DNA from: Lumbricus terrestris
Taxonomy: Eukaryota; Annelida; Clitellata; Crassiclitellata; Lumbricidae
Assembly (NCBI GenBank): GCA_949752735.1
Contig: OX457053.1
Coordinates: 1,160,584 to 1,224,583, forward strand
Length of the DNA stretch: 64,000 nucleotides
Direction of reading: 5' to 3'
Below the pieces are notes generated by a model, which was not told the DNA's origin, made no database searches, and was given only the letters and a program-made list of their open reading frames with translations. Shown here one piece after another: positions 40,697 to 53,363 of the stretch (position 1 is its first letter; each line of letters begins with the position of its first letter). Made by a program: the position numbers and the translations under genes.

Positions 40697-43600
40697 CTGA
40701 AATCCAGACAATACAACGACCATCATTATCATGCGAGTGTGTATTTATATAGCGCCACTTCAAGAGAAACCACTCAGAGGTGCTCTCGACCTGACGAGCA
40801 CCAAACCACATTCAAAGAGAATGGGTTTCAAACGCATGGGGAAGAGGGGCAACATAAAAGAAGTTCATTATGGAGACCATTGGGTAAATTATTCCAGAAA
40901 GATGAACCGACCAAGGCATAGCAAAGCTTTTATACAACAGTGTGGAAGTTGGAGCCAACCAGGTCACCCTGCATAGCAGAGAGAAGGAATCTATGACCTG
41001 AAACGGAAAGCACTTGCACACAAAGCTTCATAAAATAACTCTTATGCACCTAGGAACCTCGAAACCATCATAGCCATCATTGCCATATGAGCAAAGTTCA
41101 GGACATAAAATGATGGTTGCTAATGCAGAGGAAATGCTAGAAGTGTACATCAAAAGAACTCGCAAAACAAAGCCTATAATGCTCACTTTTGGAGTTCAGT
41201 CAGAGTTCACGAAGAACAAAATTGAACATTGAGCAATATTATTGCGATACAAATGCACTTAATTAATGAATAAATAGTAATGCAAATTGATGCGAGTCTA
41301 GGGAAGAGGAAAACTTTGTGAGATACTCAACAAAGAGAAAAATAAGTGGATTAGACAAAATGAGCGAAAATATAATGCAACTGTCATCAGGATCAGACTA
41401 TGTTACAGAGATATATATTATTTGCTACTCCCAAAACGAAATACGCAAAAAATTTAAAATGATAATATTATATTGTATTATGTAACATTCCCCTTGGGGC
41501 AAAAGCCAGGGCAGACATAGGCTTGATTTGTTAGCGACATGTTTTTCTCAGCCTTGGCAAATGAGGACCGACGTAATTTCATCTTCATATACTCACAGTC
41601 TATGGTCAGTGCACTCCTAACAGCTCAGTTAATTAGGGATGGGGCAGCAGGTGAAGCAGCATGCAATAAATAGGTGAATGAATATATATATTGCTAAGCA
41701 ACGAGTTATCAACTAAATGAGGAACTGGATGAAATTTACCATTTTCCAGTTAAGAGAACCGATGCGACTGCGACTAGGATGATGAGAGGAATGGAAACAC
41801 CAACAGCGATTGTCATCTTGTGAGGATATTCAACATTCGCATCTAAATTATACACAACAAATAAATATTCAACATGATTGTCTCCTCTTCAACATTATAC
41901 CATCTCAACACAAAAAAATACGTTCAGCTGAACTGCAGAAGCATGCTTTAAATCGTTAGAAAAACATGATTTGGCTATTCTGAAAATGTCCAAGGCAAGC
42001 TATAGAAGTGTTCAGATATATCATATATATTGCATACTTGTTGCATTGGTGATATCTATATGTCTGTAGAAAAACCGATATATTAATATTAATGATACTA
42101 TCACATATAAAATAACCGACTACATGGCAGGTAGTCAATATCAAGACAAGTTCCTCAATAAATCCACTTAGCATTCATCATAAACATAGTTTCATAGTTT
42201 TTCGTTAATTTATTCATTTTATGGACTTATATAGCGCCCCATAAGAAAGCTATTAGGGGACGCAGATGCACAGATCAGTAAATTAAATCATCAGCTTAGA
42301 TGCTGCTTTGCAATTGAAACATGCACACCAGTTTAGAAACAAGTCGCAAACTTCAAGAATGATAATGATGCCTTAATTAAAAAAAAAATAGAGACAAGAC
42401 AGATAAATTTTAGAACACAACCCACGTAATCTGTCAACTTGATAAAATATTGAGAGCAAACGAAATCGATTGATCAAAATTAACCTTTAGCCTCGATTCT
42501 CAGAGCCTGAACTGAAAACAGATCGGATTTATCTGAAACACAGAAAGAAATCTGTTTTACTTGATCAACACCAACCTAACAAGGAAAAAATCTTTTGTAT
42601 CAAAAGGACAGGCCAACTGCGGAACATTAGTGTAAGCCACAACAAGAGGGAAGAGCACAAGCCTTAATCAATACTTAACAGTATCAATCAATTATAAACA
42701 TTTCTTGATCGAATCCACCAGTGCACAGATATTTTCAATAATTTTATCAAAAATTCTATGCATGCTCTGTGCTCGTTTTCAAGTAAGCAAAAACAGCACA
42801 GTAATTGATGTATACATGAGAATCCCAAATGGCAACGTCATACAAATATCAACACAGAAAGAACACAATTGCGCCACTGTCGCCACAAGTATAAACACAA
42901 TAAGTCAGATGGAATAATTGATCCATAAGAATGGACACAATACAGTCAGATGGAACAATTGCTTCATAGGAATAGACGCAGTAGTCAGATGGAGCAATTG
43001 TTCCATGAGAATAGACACAATACAGTCAGATGGAGCAATTGTTCCATGAGAATATGCACAATACAGTCAGATGGAACAATTGTTCCACAAGAATAGATAC
43101 AATAGAGTCAGAAGGAACAATTGTTCCATGACAATATGCACAATACAGTCAGATGGAACAATTGTTCCACAAGAATAGATACAATAGAGTCAGAAGGAAC
43201 AATTGTTCCATAAAAAAGACACAATACAGTCAGATGGAACAATTGCTTCATAAGAATAGACACAATACAGTCATGGAGCACAGTCGTTTCTTACATGTTT
43301 GACAGAAGAATCTCTTTGATGCCATGCAATGCTGTTGTTTCCATTGCTTTCCATTCTGCGTCAGAAGCATACATTCACGATTGACATAATTGCCATGATC
43401 CAACCAGTTTGTGTACCTGATCTCCTCCAAAGAACCTGGATATAACAACCATAATTATTGCTAAAATTAACTGTAATTGCATCATATATCTTTATAGTGC
43501 TACTAACTATCAGAGGATACTACTACACAGGGTAAACACTTCTCACAGTCAACTATACTCACAATTACATCAAAATACATTATCCACATATTACTTAACA

Positions 43601-46600
43601 TTACAATGGAGAGGTTTTACCAATGGTTCAAACATACCACTTGATCTTTTCCAGTTCCACCATGTCCGTCGGAGTCCAATCCAGATTCCAATGGCCTCGT
43701 CCAACCGGTGGAAGACCTCATGAGTGGCATTGACAAGAGCGGCATTCTCAAAGATCGGAAGATCTCCTCCATTCTCGATGCAAAGATTCCTAGCGTCGTA
43801 CCAATTAGTAGATTCATTGGTAACGGTCTTGAGACATCCATCTCCAAAGACGAAAGCCTCTTTTGATTGACACATCGGACCTGAAATAGTTTCATTGGCT
43901 GGTTGAATTTTGATTGACAGTTAAAAAGCCTATTTTTGGATGTTTCATAGGTTCACGCGGTAGTTCATCGGAAGTCTAATCTTTTCTCTAAAGGCATTAA
44001 GAAGTATCACGCTGGACATCAATCGATGGCACTACTAAATGGAATGAAATTCCGGTCAATTGATGAGAAAAATACAGTTGCAAAAGGAAATGAAAACATA
44101 AAAAATTATTTTGGAAATGAATTTCATAGTTTTGATCCAACAAACGAATAACGCCTTAATGACAGTAGTCATTGACGGCCCAGAACTCATTGAACTTGAA
44201 TTACTGAATTAGCCTACACCTATAACTGGCTTTTGATAAATATTTAACACATCTTTCTCACTTTGCCATCCACCACATTCTATAAACACCCTATAAAACT
44301 ATTTCTCCCATTACATGCTTTATGCTTGACATTATCGCCTGGCACTATAAGCATCAGCAGGGGCCACTCCGTGGGATTTGCTCAAGATCTTGGAATCAAC
44401 TTAGGATATGGGGACTTCGCACAGCAATATAGGAATTTCTCTAAGGTCTACAGAATAGTTTTTACAGAACAGAGGCAGCAAATCAGATTAGAAATGATTT
44501 GCTCTGTTGGCCTGTATAAACACGAAACTTGTTATTTATTTATTACCATCCACCATTCCAATTCCTGACATAAGAGACACCTACCTAGACATTTACTTTC
44601 TTCCTTGGGAACTGCACTCTGACCTTCATACGACCACCCTTTAGACAGCCACTCTGACTCGACCCTGCACTCATCAACAAGTTGGTGTTCGATGCTTAGC
44701 TTTCGAGTGACATGAGAATTTTGGATTGCAATTATTGTTACTTGTCAACATTGTAATTTGTTGATTCAATATTATGATCCGAGTTTTTTCTTCCCAGTTC
44801 TTAGCTCTGCATATTTACGAGTGACATTGATAGTTAAATTGCATTTGATATTAATTTTTCATCAAAGTTTTTCGTTCCTATTTGCTTGGTAGGCTAATCA
44901 TGATACACACAGGGTAATCTTGGGATTTTCATGGCAAGAAAATGAAGTGCGCGATTTTGAAAAATTAGGATAGTCTATGCAGTATGCACGGATGCAGACA
45001 TTTTTAAATGCATGTGTTCAGGCAAACAGATATTGCAATTCCGTATTCAGTTTTAAAACCTTATCAGTATAACATTTAAACAAATGAAAACAAACCAGAA
45101 AATTGGCAGACGGAGTGATATCTATCAATTGGGGAGCGACCTGACACGCTCAACTCACTGGTGATAATCGCATGCGTGTCATGAACATCGTTCAAGTAAT
45201 CATGGTTATCTAACAATTCTGCAAGACAAGTACAAACAAAATATAACAATTTTGTCACAGGAGATAAATTTTAAATTAATTAAATCATTACCTATAAAAC
45301 ATGTCCGATATCTCACACGAATAAAAAAGATATCCCAAATAAACAAATGTGCATGCAGAGGAATAATCGCATGCGTGTCATGAACATCGTTCAAGTAATC
45401 ATGGTTATCTAACAATTCTGCAAGACAAGTACAAACAAAATATAACAATTTTGTCACAGGAGATAAATTTTAAATTAATTAAATCATTACCTATAAAACA
45501 TGTCCGATATCTCACACGAATAAAAAAGATATCCCAAATAAACAAATGTGCATGCAGAGGAAAGAAAATCTTGCAAAATCTTGTTTAAATAATACGTACC
45601 CAGTACAAACAATAAGAAAAATACAATTCTCAATAGGACATGAAAATTAACATAAAGAAAACAAAGGTGATGAAGATAAGAGAGGAGAGGAAACGGTAAA
45701 CATCACATTAAATGGTGAGGAAATAGAACAGGTAAAGAAGTTCTGCTATCTGGGAAGTGTGGTTACAGAGGACGCAAGATGCCACGTGGAAATAAAAAGA
45801 AGAATACCTATGGGAAAAGATGCGTTCTACAAAAGGGGGGAGCTACTCAGAGGCAGTCTAAACATGAAGCTGAAGAAGAGAATGGTGAAGACACTGGTGT
45901 GGAGTGTTGTCCTGTACGGCTCGGAGACATGGACAATGCGGCAAGATGACATAAAACGACTAGAGGCCTTCGAGATGTGGATCTGGCGCAGAATGGAGAG
46001 AATCAGCTGGGTTGAGAGAAGAACAAACGAGGAAATCTTGCAGTTGGTGGGAGAAAGGAGATCACTGATGGGAACTATACGTGGATGGGAGAAGAAATGG
46101 ATAGGACACATCTTAAGGAGCGACACCCTGCTAAGAGACATCATTGAGGGAAGAATGGAGGGGAAAAAGATGCGGGGTAGACCAAGAACAATGTTGCTGG
46201 ACTGGATGCTGACAGAGGATGGATACAGTGAACTTAAGAGAAAGGCACAGAACAGAGAAGAGTGGCGTCATTGGAGTGATTGGACATACGAACCTGCCTG
46301 AGGGCAGAGAACGTCAAGAAGAAGAATAGGAAGTAAAATGGCAATTAAGCAACCAACATGAGAATTTTTCGGGTATTAAAGTTATTGAAAATTATTATGA
46401 TCTGATATAAGAGTTATACACATTCACATTTCGGTGTGACCTTGCGCGCGTACGAAATTTATGCAATAAAAATTTATTTATGTAATACCGTGCCTAGAGA
46501 ATTCAGAGGAATCAGTATAGCTGTTTTTAGTACTAAAATGCATAAAAAGGGTAAAATCGGAACATAATGGCAGACTCTATAAAAAAGAGTCGTTAATTAA

Positions 46601-49600
46601 TTGTAGCTAATTAAATAGCCAATAAGTAGGCTATCCACAATGACCCACGTGTCTGCTGTAGTTCGTTGCCATTCAACCAATGCCACTTGTCGCTACGTGT
46701 TCCTCTTCCAGATGTCCACAGTTCCAATCCAGGTAGCTGCGTCTTTATGAACTTCTCAACCAGTGCCTGAATTGTCTTGTTTTCTATGACAGGTAACGTG
46801 GCAGCATTGTCTCTGCACACCTGTGCTGCCGTCTCCCATTCCTCGCCAATGCTTCTGGCGCCGTAGGGAACAAAGTAACAGACGTAGCGATCAACAACAC
46901 GATGACAAAGCTCACTACCAGTGCATACGCCAATCAGACAAAGACCTGAAGATAAATGCACAAAAAGGCATTGTACAGGTTCATATTAAAGCAGCAGAAT
47001 GTAATATCATTGATTATTATATAGCGCAACTAATTATACAGGAATAATGTAATGAAATATCAAATTTCATCCTGCCCGATCATATCCTAACTTATTTTAT
47101 CGTATCCTATGCTATAGTATACCATGCTGTCCTAGTTTTTAATTTGTTTACAGTGCACACTATCCCATTGTAACCTAAGACACCCAATTCTACCCCTATG
47201 TTATCCCAACCTATCTAATCTAATCAAGCACAATCATGAATATCACATTCTAACATATACCAACAGTAGGCTATGCTAACCATTCTTATCATGTACCATA
47301 CAATGTTATCTAATCTCAAAGTGCATGATATAGGCTGATGTGGCCACCATAAAAAAATTCGTGTAAATATCCATCCACATTTATACTTGGTCAATTCCAT
47401 GCAGGAAGTAAACAGACAGATCATGCGATTAATTGGAACCCAAAATAATGCAAAATCATACAACGAACTTTGTATGATGTTTTCAAAAGGTTTGGAATTC
47501 ATATAGATAGGTCATTTGAAGTACTTAAAATGTACTGAATAGACTGCACTCGTATGACAGATGCCAAACTTCACAAGTAGCAAAAACTTGCAGGATATAG
47601 ACGATTCTCAGATAACTAGAAAAGTCCCCACCACACGCACACAAACAGAACTCAATGAATCCGGCATCATTCAGTTTTCTAAATCATTTCTGTTCTGGTT
47701 AATCTCTAAGGCTCCAGACATGGGGATGCAAAGAACAGGCGAGTTAACGTGGTGCAGACAGCGCTTCAAAGTGTTGAGTAGTTTTGAGCAAGATCTGCCC
47801 GTCAAGCAGTGTGGTAGGCTGGTAGTATATGCCTATGGTGGGAAAAACTGTTAGGCTACTGTCGAGATTATAATGCAATGTGATGATGTTGTTTGGAGAA
47901 CAGAACAGAGATGTTAAAGTGGAATAAACTGTTACCCATGCAGTCCGCTCTCTACTTTGGTAAATTTTCCAATGCATAAGATACAGTTCATAGATTGGCA
48001 AAATTTCACAGTGATAATATTATTATGTCAAAGAATACTCATAACTATGGTAGGCCCATGTTGCATTTCAAGCCTAGTCCAAGTTTGGTGGTTCAGCTAT
48101 ACTAAGAAATGGTCTAAGCTATGCTAACTTGAGTCATATGAGTTTTAAGAACTAATTATAATCAAAAGGATTTCCATAGTTAACGGAACAAATCAAGCAG
48201 CCATAACTGCTTGAAAGGTCGTTTAAGAGATCAATAATTAACCATCGTCATCGTGTAACCAATGTCATCGTGCAAAATAAATTTCCCATCACTTTACCAC
48301 CCCTGCAGTGTCGATGATACCAGATGATGTCATATGGTGCCAGTCCCAAGCCTAGAGAATGAGGAGGGAGACGGCCATGATTCTGGGATCCGCATGCAGG
48401 ATTGCGCCTCCGTCCTCATTCCTATAATCACTAAAATTATCAATCTTTCACTCTCCACTGGCAATTTCCCAACGGTCTTCAAGCAATCTCTCGTCACTCC
48501 TCTCCTGAAAAAAACCAAATCTTGACAAGGAAAACCTATCAAATTACCGACCCATCTCCAACCTTTCTTTTCTATCGAAATTAACTGAACGAATTGTCCT
48601 TGCCCGCCTAAACGATTACCTCTCTTCTAACTCACTCCTCAATCCCCACCAATCTGGTTTTACTAAACACCACTCCACAGAAACTCTACTCGTCTCTCTC
48701 TACAATAAACTGGTCTCGGCCGTCAGTCATCAGCAAGTCTCCTGCCTCTGTCTCCTTGACATCTCCGCTGCATTCGACACCATCGATCACAGCCTCCTTC
48801 TTAATCGACTCTCTTCTTCTTTTGGCGTCTCTGGCACTGCTCTACTCTGGTTCGAGTCCTACTTTTCTTCCAGATCTTTCTCTGTTAAAGCCTCCAGTCA
48901 CTGTTCGAAACCTCTTCCACTATCTTGCGGCGTTCCTCAAGGCTCCGTCCTGGGTCCACTCCTCTTCATTCTCTACACCACTCCTTTAAGTCATCTCATA
49001 AAATCCTCGTCTGTTGACCACCATCTCTATGCAGATGACACCCAACTCTTCATATCCTTTTCCCCAGGCTCTTTCTCCACCTCAATTGCTGAACTTCTCA
49101 ATGTGGTCAATCTGATCTCTCAATGGAAGTCGTCCAACCTCCTCTGCCTCAACCCCTCCAAAACAGAGTTCATTATTCTACGCCTTCCTGACCAAATCAA
49201 GAAAATCCCTGACCCTTCAATACACCTATCGACTAACTCTTCATCTCTTACCTTCACCTCTGATGCTCCGGTCCGCAATCTTGGTGTAATGTTTGATTCA
49301 CACCTCTCCTTCTCTAACCACATCTCTAATCTATCGCGCTCCTGCTTCATGCACATCCGGGACCTCCGACGCATCCGACCCATGCTTGATTTCAAAACTG
49401 CTTCCACCATTGCTACGTCCATCGTCCACTCAAAACTTGACTATTGCAATTCTCTGTTCTTAAACCTTGATTCCACACAACTTAAGCGCCTCCAACTCAT
49501 ACAAAATTCTCTTGCTAAAGCCGTCACCAGAACACCCAGACATCATCACATCACCCCCCATCCTCAAGTCTCTTCACTGGTTGAAAATCCCAGAGCGAAT

Positions 49601-50813
49601 TCACTACAAAGTTCTCTCCTTAACATACAACTCCTTACAATGCTCCCAGCCCAGATATCTTCGCGAACTGTTCACCATCCAGCCTACCCGTTCAACCCGA
49701 TCATCCGCCTGCCTTACACTCTCTCGACCGCCGGTCACAAGTCATCTCAAGTTCTCCAACCGAGCCATATCCAACTCAGCACCACGCCTTTGGAATGATC
49801 TGCCTGCTGAGTTCCGATCCTTTTCAGTTCCTCCTCCATCATTACTAATCACACACCATCACCTTCCTCAGGCTCCTCTATCCATCACACCTCGGGCCTT
49901 TCACTCGAAACTAAAGACACTCCTGTTCAAGAACTCTTATCCTGTTTCATCTGATCCCCCAACCTCCAATTCCCGACACAGACGACACCCACCTTAGTAG
50001 CTGTTCCACACCTCTGATCCTACGGTACCTCGACCCGGACCACCATGGACTACTCTTACGGACAACCCTTTTGACTCAACGCATTTGATCCTGATCCTAT
50101 GGTAACTCGACCCTGACCACCACGGACTACTCTCACGGACAACCCTTCTAACTCAACGCAGCGCTCGTGAATAAGCCGGTGCCCCGCGCTTAGCTTTCCA
50201 GTGGCGCTTTAGAAATTAGGAGATTACGATTACGATTACGATTACGATCAGCCTCTGAATTGTCACACGACCTTAATTAAACCGGCAATCATGGCAGACA
50301 CCTAATTACGGTCATTTGCTCAACTATCTTCCATGAATTGGGTTTGGATCACAGCATAAATAACAAACTCTGACGTCATCCTGCACAGCTCACAGTCATC
50401 CTTCTCGGAACAACTCTCCAAAGAAATTTCGCCACTGTTGGTGTGTGGGGCCTGTGAACCTATAATATTATCCCAATATGCATGCATGTAGACCTACGAA
50501 TGTAGTCTATTAATGTTGGTTGTTTCTGCTTAAGACGAATGTAAGCTAGTTGTATTTTCAACAACTACAGACAACTACATAGGCGGCAGGCCTATAAATT
50601 ATGTAAGATCATAATTATGATTACATAATTTTAATCATCATATATGATGATTAAAATTATATAATCATAATTATGATCTTATAATATTTCATTATATATA
50701 TATATATATACAATATTCGAAAAATATAAGCACAAGTTTACAATATAGGCCTACTTACCAATGTACGAAATGATGGTCAGATAGACTTTGGCAGATCCTT
50801 GTTTCGAAGCCAT
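40492..50813 (-). CDS. Receptor gene 3: two-CTLD type I membrane protein with short tyrosine tail (7 exons, 388 aa)
   Basis: Exons on the minus strand: 50813-50759 (signal peptide, start [10 protein letters not shown]), 46945-46649 and 45218-45096 (CTLD1), 43880-43638 and 43435-43295 (CTLD2), 41842-41740 (membrane), 40696-40492 (tail). All junctions are AG/GT in phase 1, with phase 2 after the membrane exon; the sum is 1167 nt, a multiple of three. CTLD1: [47 protein letters not shown]2: [57 protein letters not shown] and WND motifs are absent. The helix is about residues 297-318. Exon-intron layout is the same as gene 1. The CTLD1 first-half donor (CAGACACGTGGGT) is the weakest junction. A 199-bp duplication of the second CTLD1 exon's 5' part lies upstream of that exon and may disturb splicing. 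Confidence 0.86.
42890..43272. repeat. Minisatellite of ~43-46 bp units containing GGAACAATTGTTCC
   Basis: About nine units of the form AGACACAATACAGTCAGATG, GAACAATTG, TTCCATAAGAAT lie in the gene 3 intron between the CTLD2 second exon and the membrane exon. Most units contain the 14-bp perfect palindrome GGAACAATTGTTCC. The array stops only ~20 bp short of the CTLD2 exon. Confidence 0.88.
44600..44735 (+). mobile_element. Diverged LINE 3' end (CR1/L2-like)
   Basis: ACTCGACCCTGCACTCATC, AGTTGGTGTTCGATGCTTAG and TTTCGAGTGACATGAGAATT align loosely with the 3' UTR of the 48.3-50.25 kb LINE. Older than the other copies. Confidence 0.4.
45164..45561. repeat. Exact 199-bp tandem duplication spanning a splice acceptor and part of a gene 3 exon
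   Basis: Copy 1 is 45164-45362 and copy 2 is 45363-45561. Both contain the TACTTGTCTTGCAG acceptor and the first ~18 codons of the second CTLD1 exon. Only copy 1 is followed by the rest of the exon and a donor. I see no difference between the copies, so the event is recent, or it is an assembly/haplotype artefact. Confidence 0.9.
45655..46325 (+). mobile_element. LINE reverse-transcriptase C-terminal fragment (5'-truncated)
   Basis: The plus-strand frame from about 45759 encodes a non-LTR polyprotein C-terminus: [59 protein letters not shown], stop at 46299-46301. Upstream bases read KKTKVMKI and [11 protein letters not shown] with a frame break. It is antisense to gene 3 in the intron between its CTLD1 exons. 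Clade is probably RTE/BovB-like but not certain. Shorter 3' copies are at 7650-7780 and 36836-36928. Confidence 0.8.
46950..48332. other. Gene 3 first-intron sequence without recognised features
   Basis: AT-rich, with CTATCCTA/CTAATCTA-type degenerate tracts near 47080-47230. No conserved reading frame or repeat boundary is visible. Confidence 0.5.
48333..50250 (+). mobile_element. CR1/L2-like LINE, 3' portion with broken reverse transcriptase
   Basis: The plus-strand reading gives [71 protein letters not shown] (catalytic YADD), [25 protein letters not shown] and PRLWNDLP. The coding sequence is broken by frameshifts, for example near 48523, 48755 and 49550. The 3' UTR carries GCGCTCGTGAATAAGCCGGT and ends in GATTACGATTACGATTACGA at 50220-50249. 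Antisense to gene 3 in its first intron. Truncated copies are at 37100, 39262, 44600 and 54862. Confidence 0.88.
50604..50681. repeat. 78-bp near-perfect palindrome (cruciform-prone)
   Basis: Two 39-bp arms with no spacer and one mismatch: TAAGATCATAATTATGATTA... and its inverse. It is followed by an (AT)n run at about 50694-50710. It lies ~80 bp from the gene 3 signal-peptide exon, in intron 1 just after the donor. Confidence 0.85.
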
Positions 50814-51411
50814 TCTCTTTAACGCTTCAGTTAGACTGTCACTAGGCCTACAGAAAGAAACTGAACAAGAAAAATGCGCTAAGAAAATCGCCACTCCTGT
50901 TTCAGAGCTTGACCTAGTCCTGAAAATTCCTTAAGGCTTAAACAAGTTCCGCTCTATCCTCCATCACAATTCTCTTAGATTCACGACTCTACAACTATAC
51001 ATTAGCGATACTTATACGAGTCGTACACTAAATCTCTTTGTCAAAATGTGTTACGTGCACCTACTTCAGGTCATATACCACAACAAACGCAGTCCATACT
51101 TACTTCGTGCTGTATGCAAATTCTGACCCAATAAATGTATGCTTTCGTACAACACTGTATGCATGGCGTACACATAGGCAGGTTCTAGCCATAGGCTGCG
51201 TTTGTAAGTTCAAGTGTCCTGACTGAGGCCTTGCGGTAGTTAGCCTACTTGGACCAAAGCATCCGCCTCTACACCAACTGTAAGTGCACGTGTTCTCTCT
51301 CTGGCTGCTTCAATGCATAATTGTACATGCGCCAGCGTTGGGCCTGCTATTTATAAATAATTATGGGCGGGCTGAGTGATGGAACGTTGATCCCGTGCAG
51401 TCAATTACTGC

Positions 51412-51571
51412 AATCCATCTAGCGATTGCATTCAACATTAAAGCATACGTTTAATTCATTCGACAGATGGCGTACCTTATTCTGTTGCGGAGCGCAGAGC
51501 GCCAGAATTTTATTGTGAGGCTCGCATTATTCATGCTTTAATGTTGAATCCAATCGCTAGATGGATGGCAT
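51412..51571. mobile_element. Inverted-repeat MITE-like element
   Basis: CCATCTAGCGATTGCATTCA plus ACATTAAAGCAT at the left is mirrored by ATGCTTTAATGTTGAATCCA plus ATCGCTAGATGG at the right, with a ~75-bp loop. No clear target duplication. Confidence 0.65.
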
Positions 51572-52639
51572 TAACGCTATGTAGTAGCACAGAATAGATA
51601 AAGCGTAGCCAGAAGTCCAACTGGGCCGTATTTCAATGCTAAGCGGTGTAATGCCAGCATAGTCTATGGCGACTGCAGCGCTCCCAGCGAAATCCGTGAA
51701 CTTTCGCTCAATGCTACCGCACGGATCATTCTTAGGCACGGATAGCCGGTGTTTACCTAAGGACAGATGTTTACGCTGCGGTCTATCTACTAAATTGTGC
51801 CAGGGGCTAAATGTTGAGTTAATAATTATACTTCTTGGGACTGAATTACTTTCATGACTGGTGTATCTTAGGGCCAAACGACTTTGGCGAGTTGTAGAGT
51901 TTGTTTCAATGGCGATCAATACCCGCTTGTTTTCGGCGGTTCTTGTAAGACCAGATCAAGTCCTCCACGAGGTACTCCACCCACCCCCACCCAGCGAAGC
52001 AAGAGTTATAACCTACACCCCAGATGCCATGCTCGGGTACTTTCTATGACTTGTGAAGTGTTTATTCTTCCCAAACAAATAGGGCGTGGGTGTCTGCCTA
52101 GCATTTACTATTGATGAATTATAAGTTATTGTTAAATTTTAAGGACATGTTGTTGAAATAATAATCGTCTAGGTGTCCACTGGTTTCCTGTTCTTTTTCC
52201 ATTGCAAGGTACCGCTACAAGTCTTAAGAATTCAACAATGATTTGTGTATTCTGTAATCTCCGTTCTTGTTTAAACTGCATAATTGTACACTGTAACCGG
52301 TTGCGGTGTCAACTGGATTGTTTAAATAAAGGGAATATTATTATTAAACCCCTCTTTGCTGCATCTTCCCACTCTCCAAGTTCCCTGTGCAAGGACTGCC
52401 ATGGCCCAACACCATGCCTTTGCGGCCCTTCTCTGTGGAATGACTGCCATCCTAAATCCAGCGTAAGAATATTAGTCGGGGGCACCATCCTCATTCCTTC
52501 ACAGCTGTTCTTTGAGTTGTCATGCTCTGAATAGCTAATACTGTCAATCTCGGTGCTTTGTAGATTCTCATAATGATATCATCATCAACCTTGGGCTCAA
52601 CGCCCGTAGGTGTCCAATGCCATTTTAACTATCCTCCTA

Positions 52640-52890
52640 TATGAGTAGCTACGCTACTTTGGCCATGTAGCCAGAATGCAGGATGAGAGATACCCAAAGA
52701 TAGCTGTCAACGGATATGTACATGGTAAAAGAAAAAAGGGAAGACCAAAGAAGAGATGGCTCGACATGATACAAGAGGACTGTCGGGATATAGGTTGGTC
52801 CTTACAGGAGGCTACACACAAAGCCCAAGAAAGAGAGAAGTGGAGATTTTCCATAGCTGAGCGGCTGTCATGTGCGAAAGCATAGTCAAA
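52640..52890 (+). mobile_element. LINE C-terminal fragment (RTE/BovB-like)
   Basis: Encodes YFGHVARMQDERYPKIA, then KGRPKKRWLDMIQEDC and a stop at 52883-52885. This matches the C-terminal tail of APE-type non-LTR polyproteins. Confidence 0.75.
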
Positions 52891-53363
52891 GCCATAAGTC
52901 AAGTCATTTGATATGATTAAACACAATGTGAGTACTTGAAGAATACTTTTTTTTATAACATAACTCTTGCAACCATGAAACATGCAGTGAAACGTAAAAT
53001 ATTTAAAGTCAGGGAATTATACCTGAGTTCATATCAACAGTACATTATCAAACAAGCAATCATTAAGTACAACGGAGCCCTACAAAAGCAACAGCTTACA
53101 CAAGGTTGAGCCCTGACTCAAAATGCAACTGTTTACATTGAGGGGTTCAATTGTTTCAAGTGATTAAATTAATTAGAAAATGAGAGTATAATTATTAGCA
53201 AACGAACTCCTAAGTTTGATATCAGTCCTACAATTCAGAATATAGGTAACTAAGATGAGTGTTATTTCTGAATATCAACAAACACAAAAAATCAACATGA
53301 ATGTCAATAATGGTATTTACATAATAGTACGGTAATACGATTACACAAAATTACCAACTGTCG

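Larger units (their letters stand above)
50814..53363. other. Right flank of gene 3: repeats, no gene recognised
   Basis: Contains a ~160-bp inverted repeat at 51412-51571, a 40-bp segment at 51583-51623 repeated at 62911-62951, and a LINE fragment at 52640-52890. The gene 3 promoter presumably lies within the first few hundred bases. Confidence 0.55.

Noticed and set aside
45206..45457. Minus-strand 83-aa ORF repeating the gene 3 CTLD1 exon start
   Set aside because: It reads through the duplicated acceptor copy into intron; not a separate gene but a by-product of the 199-bp duplication.
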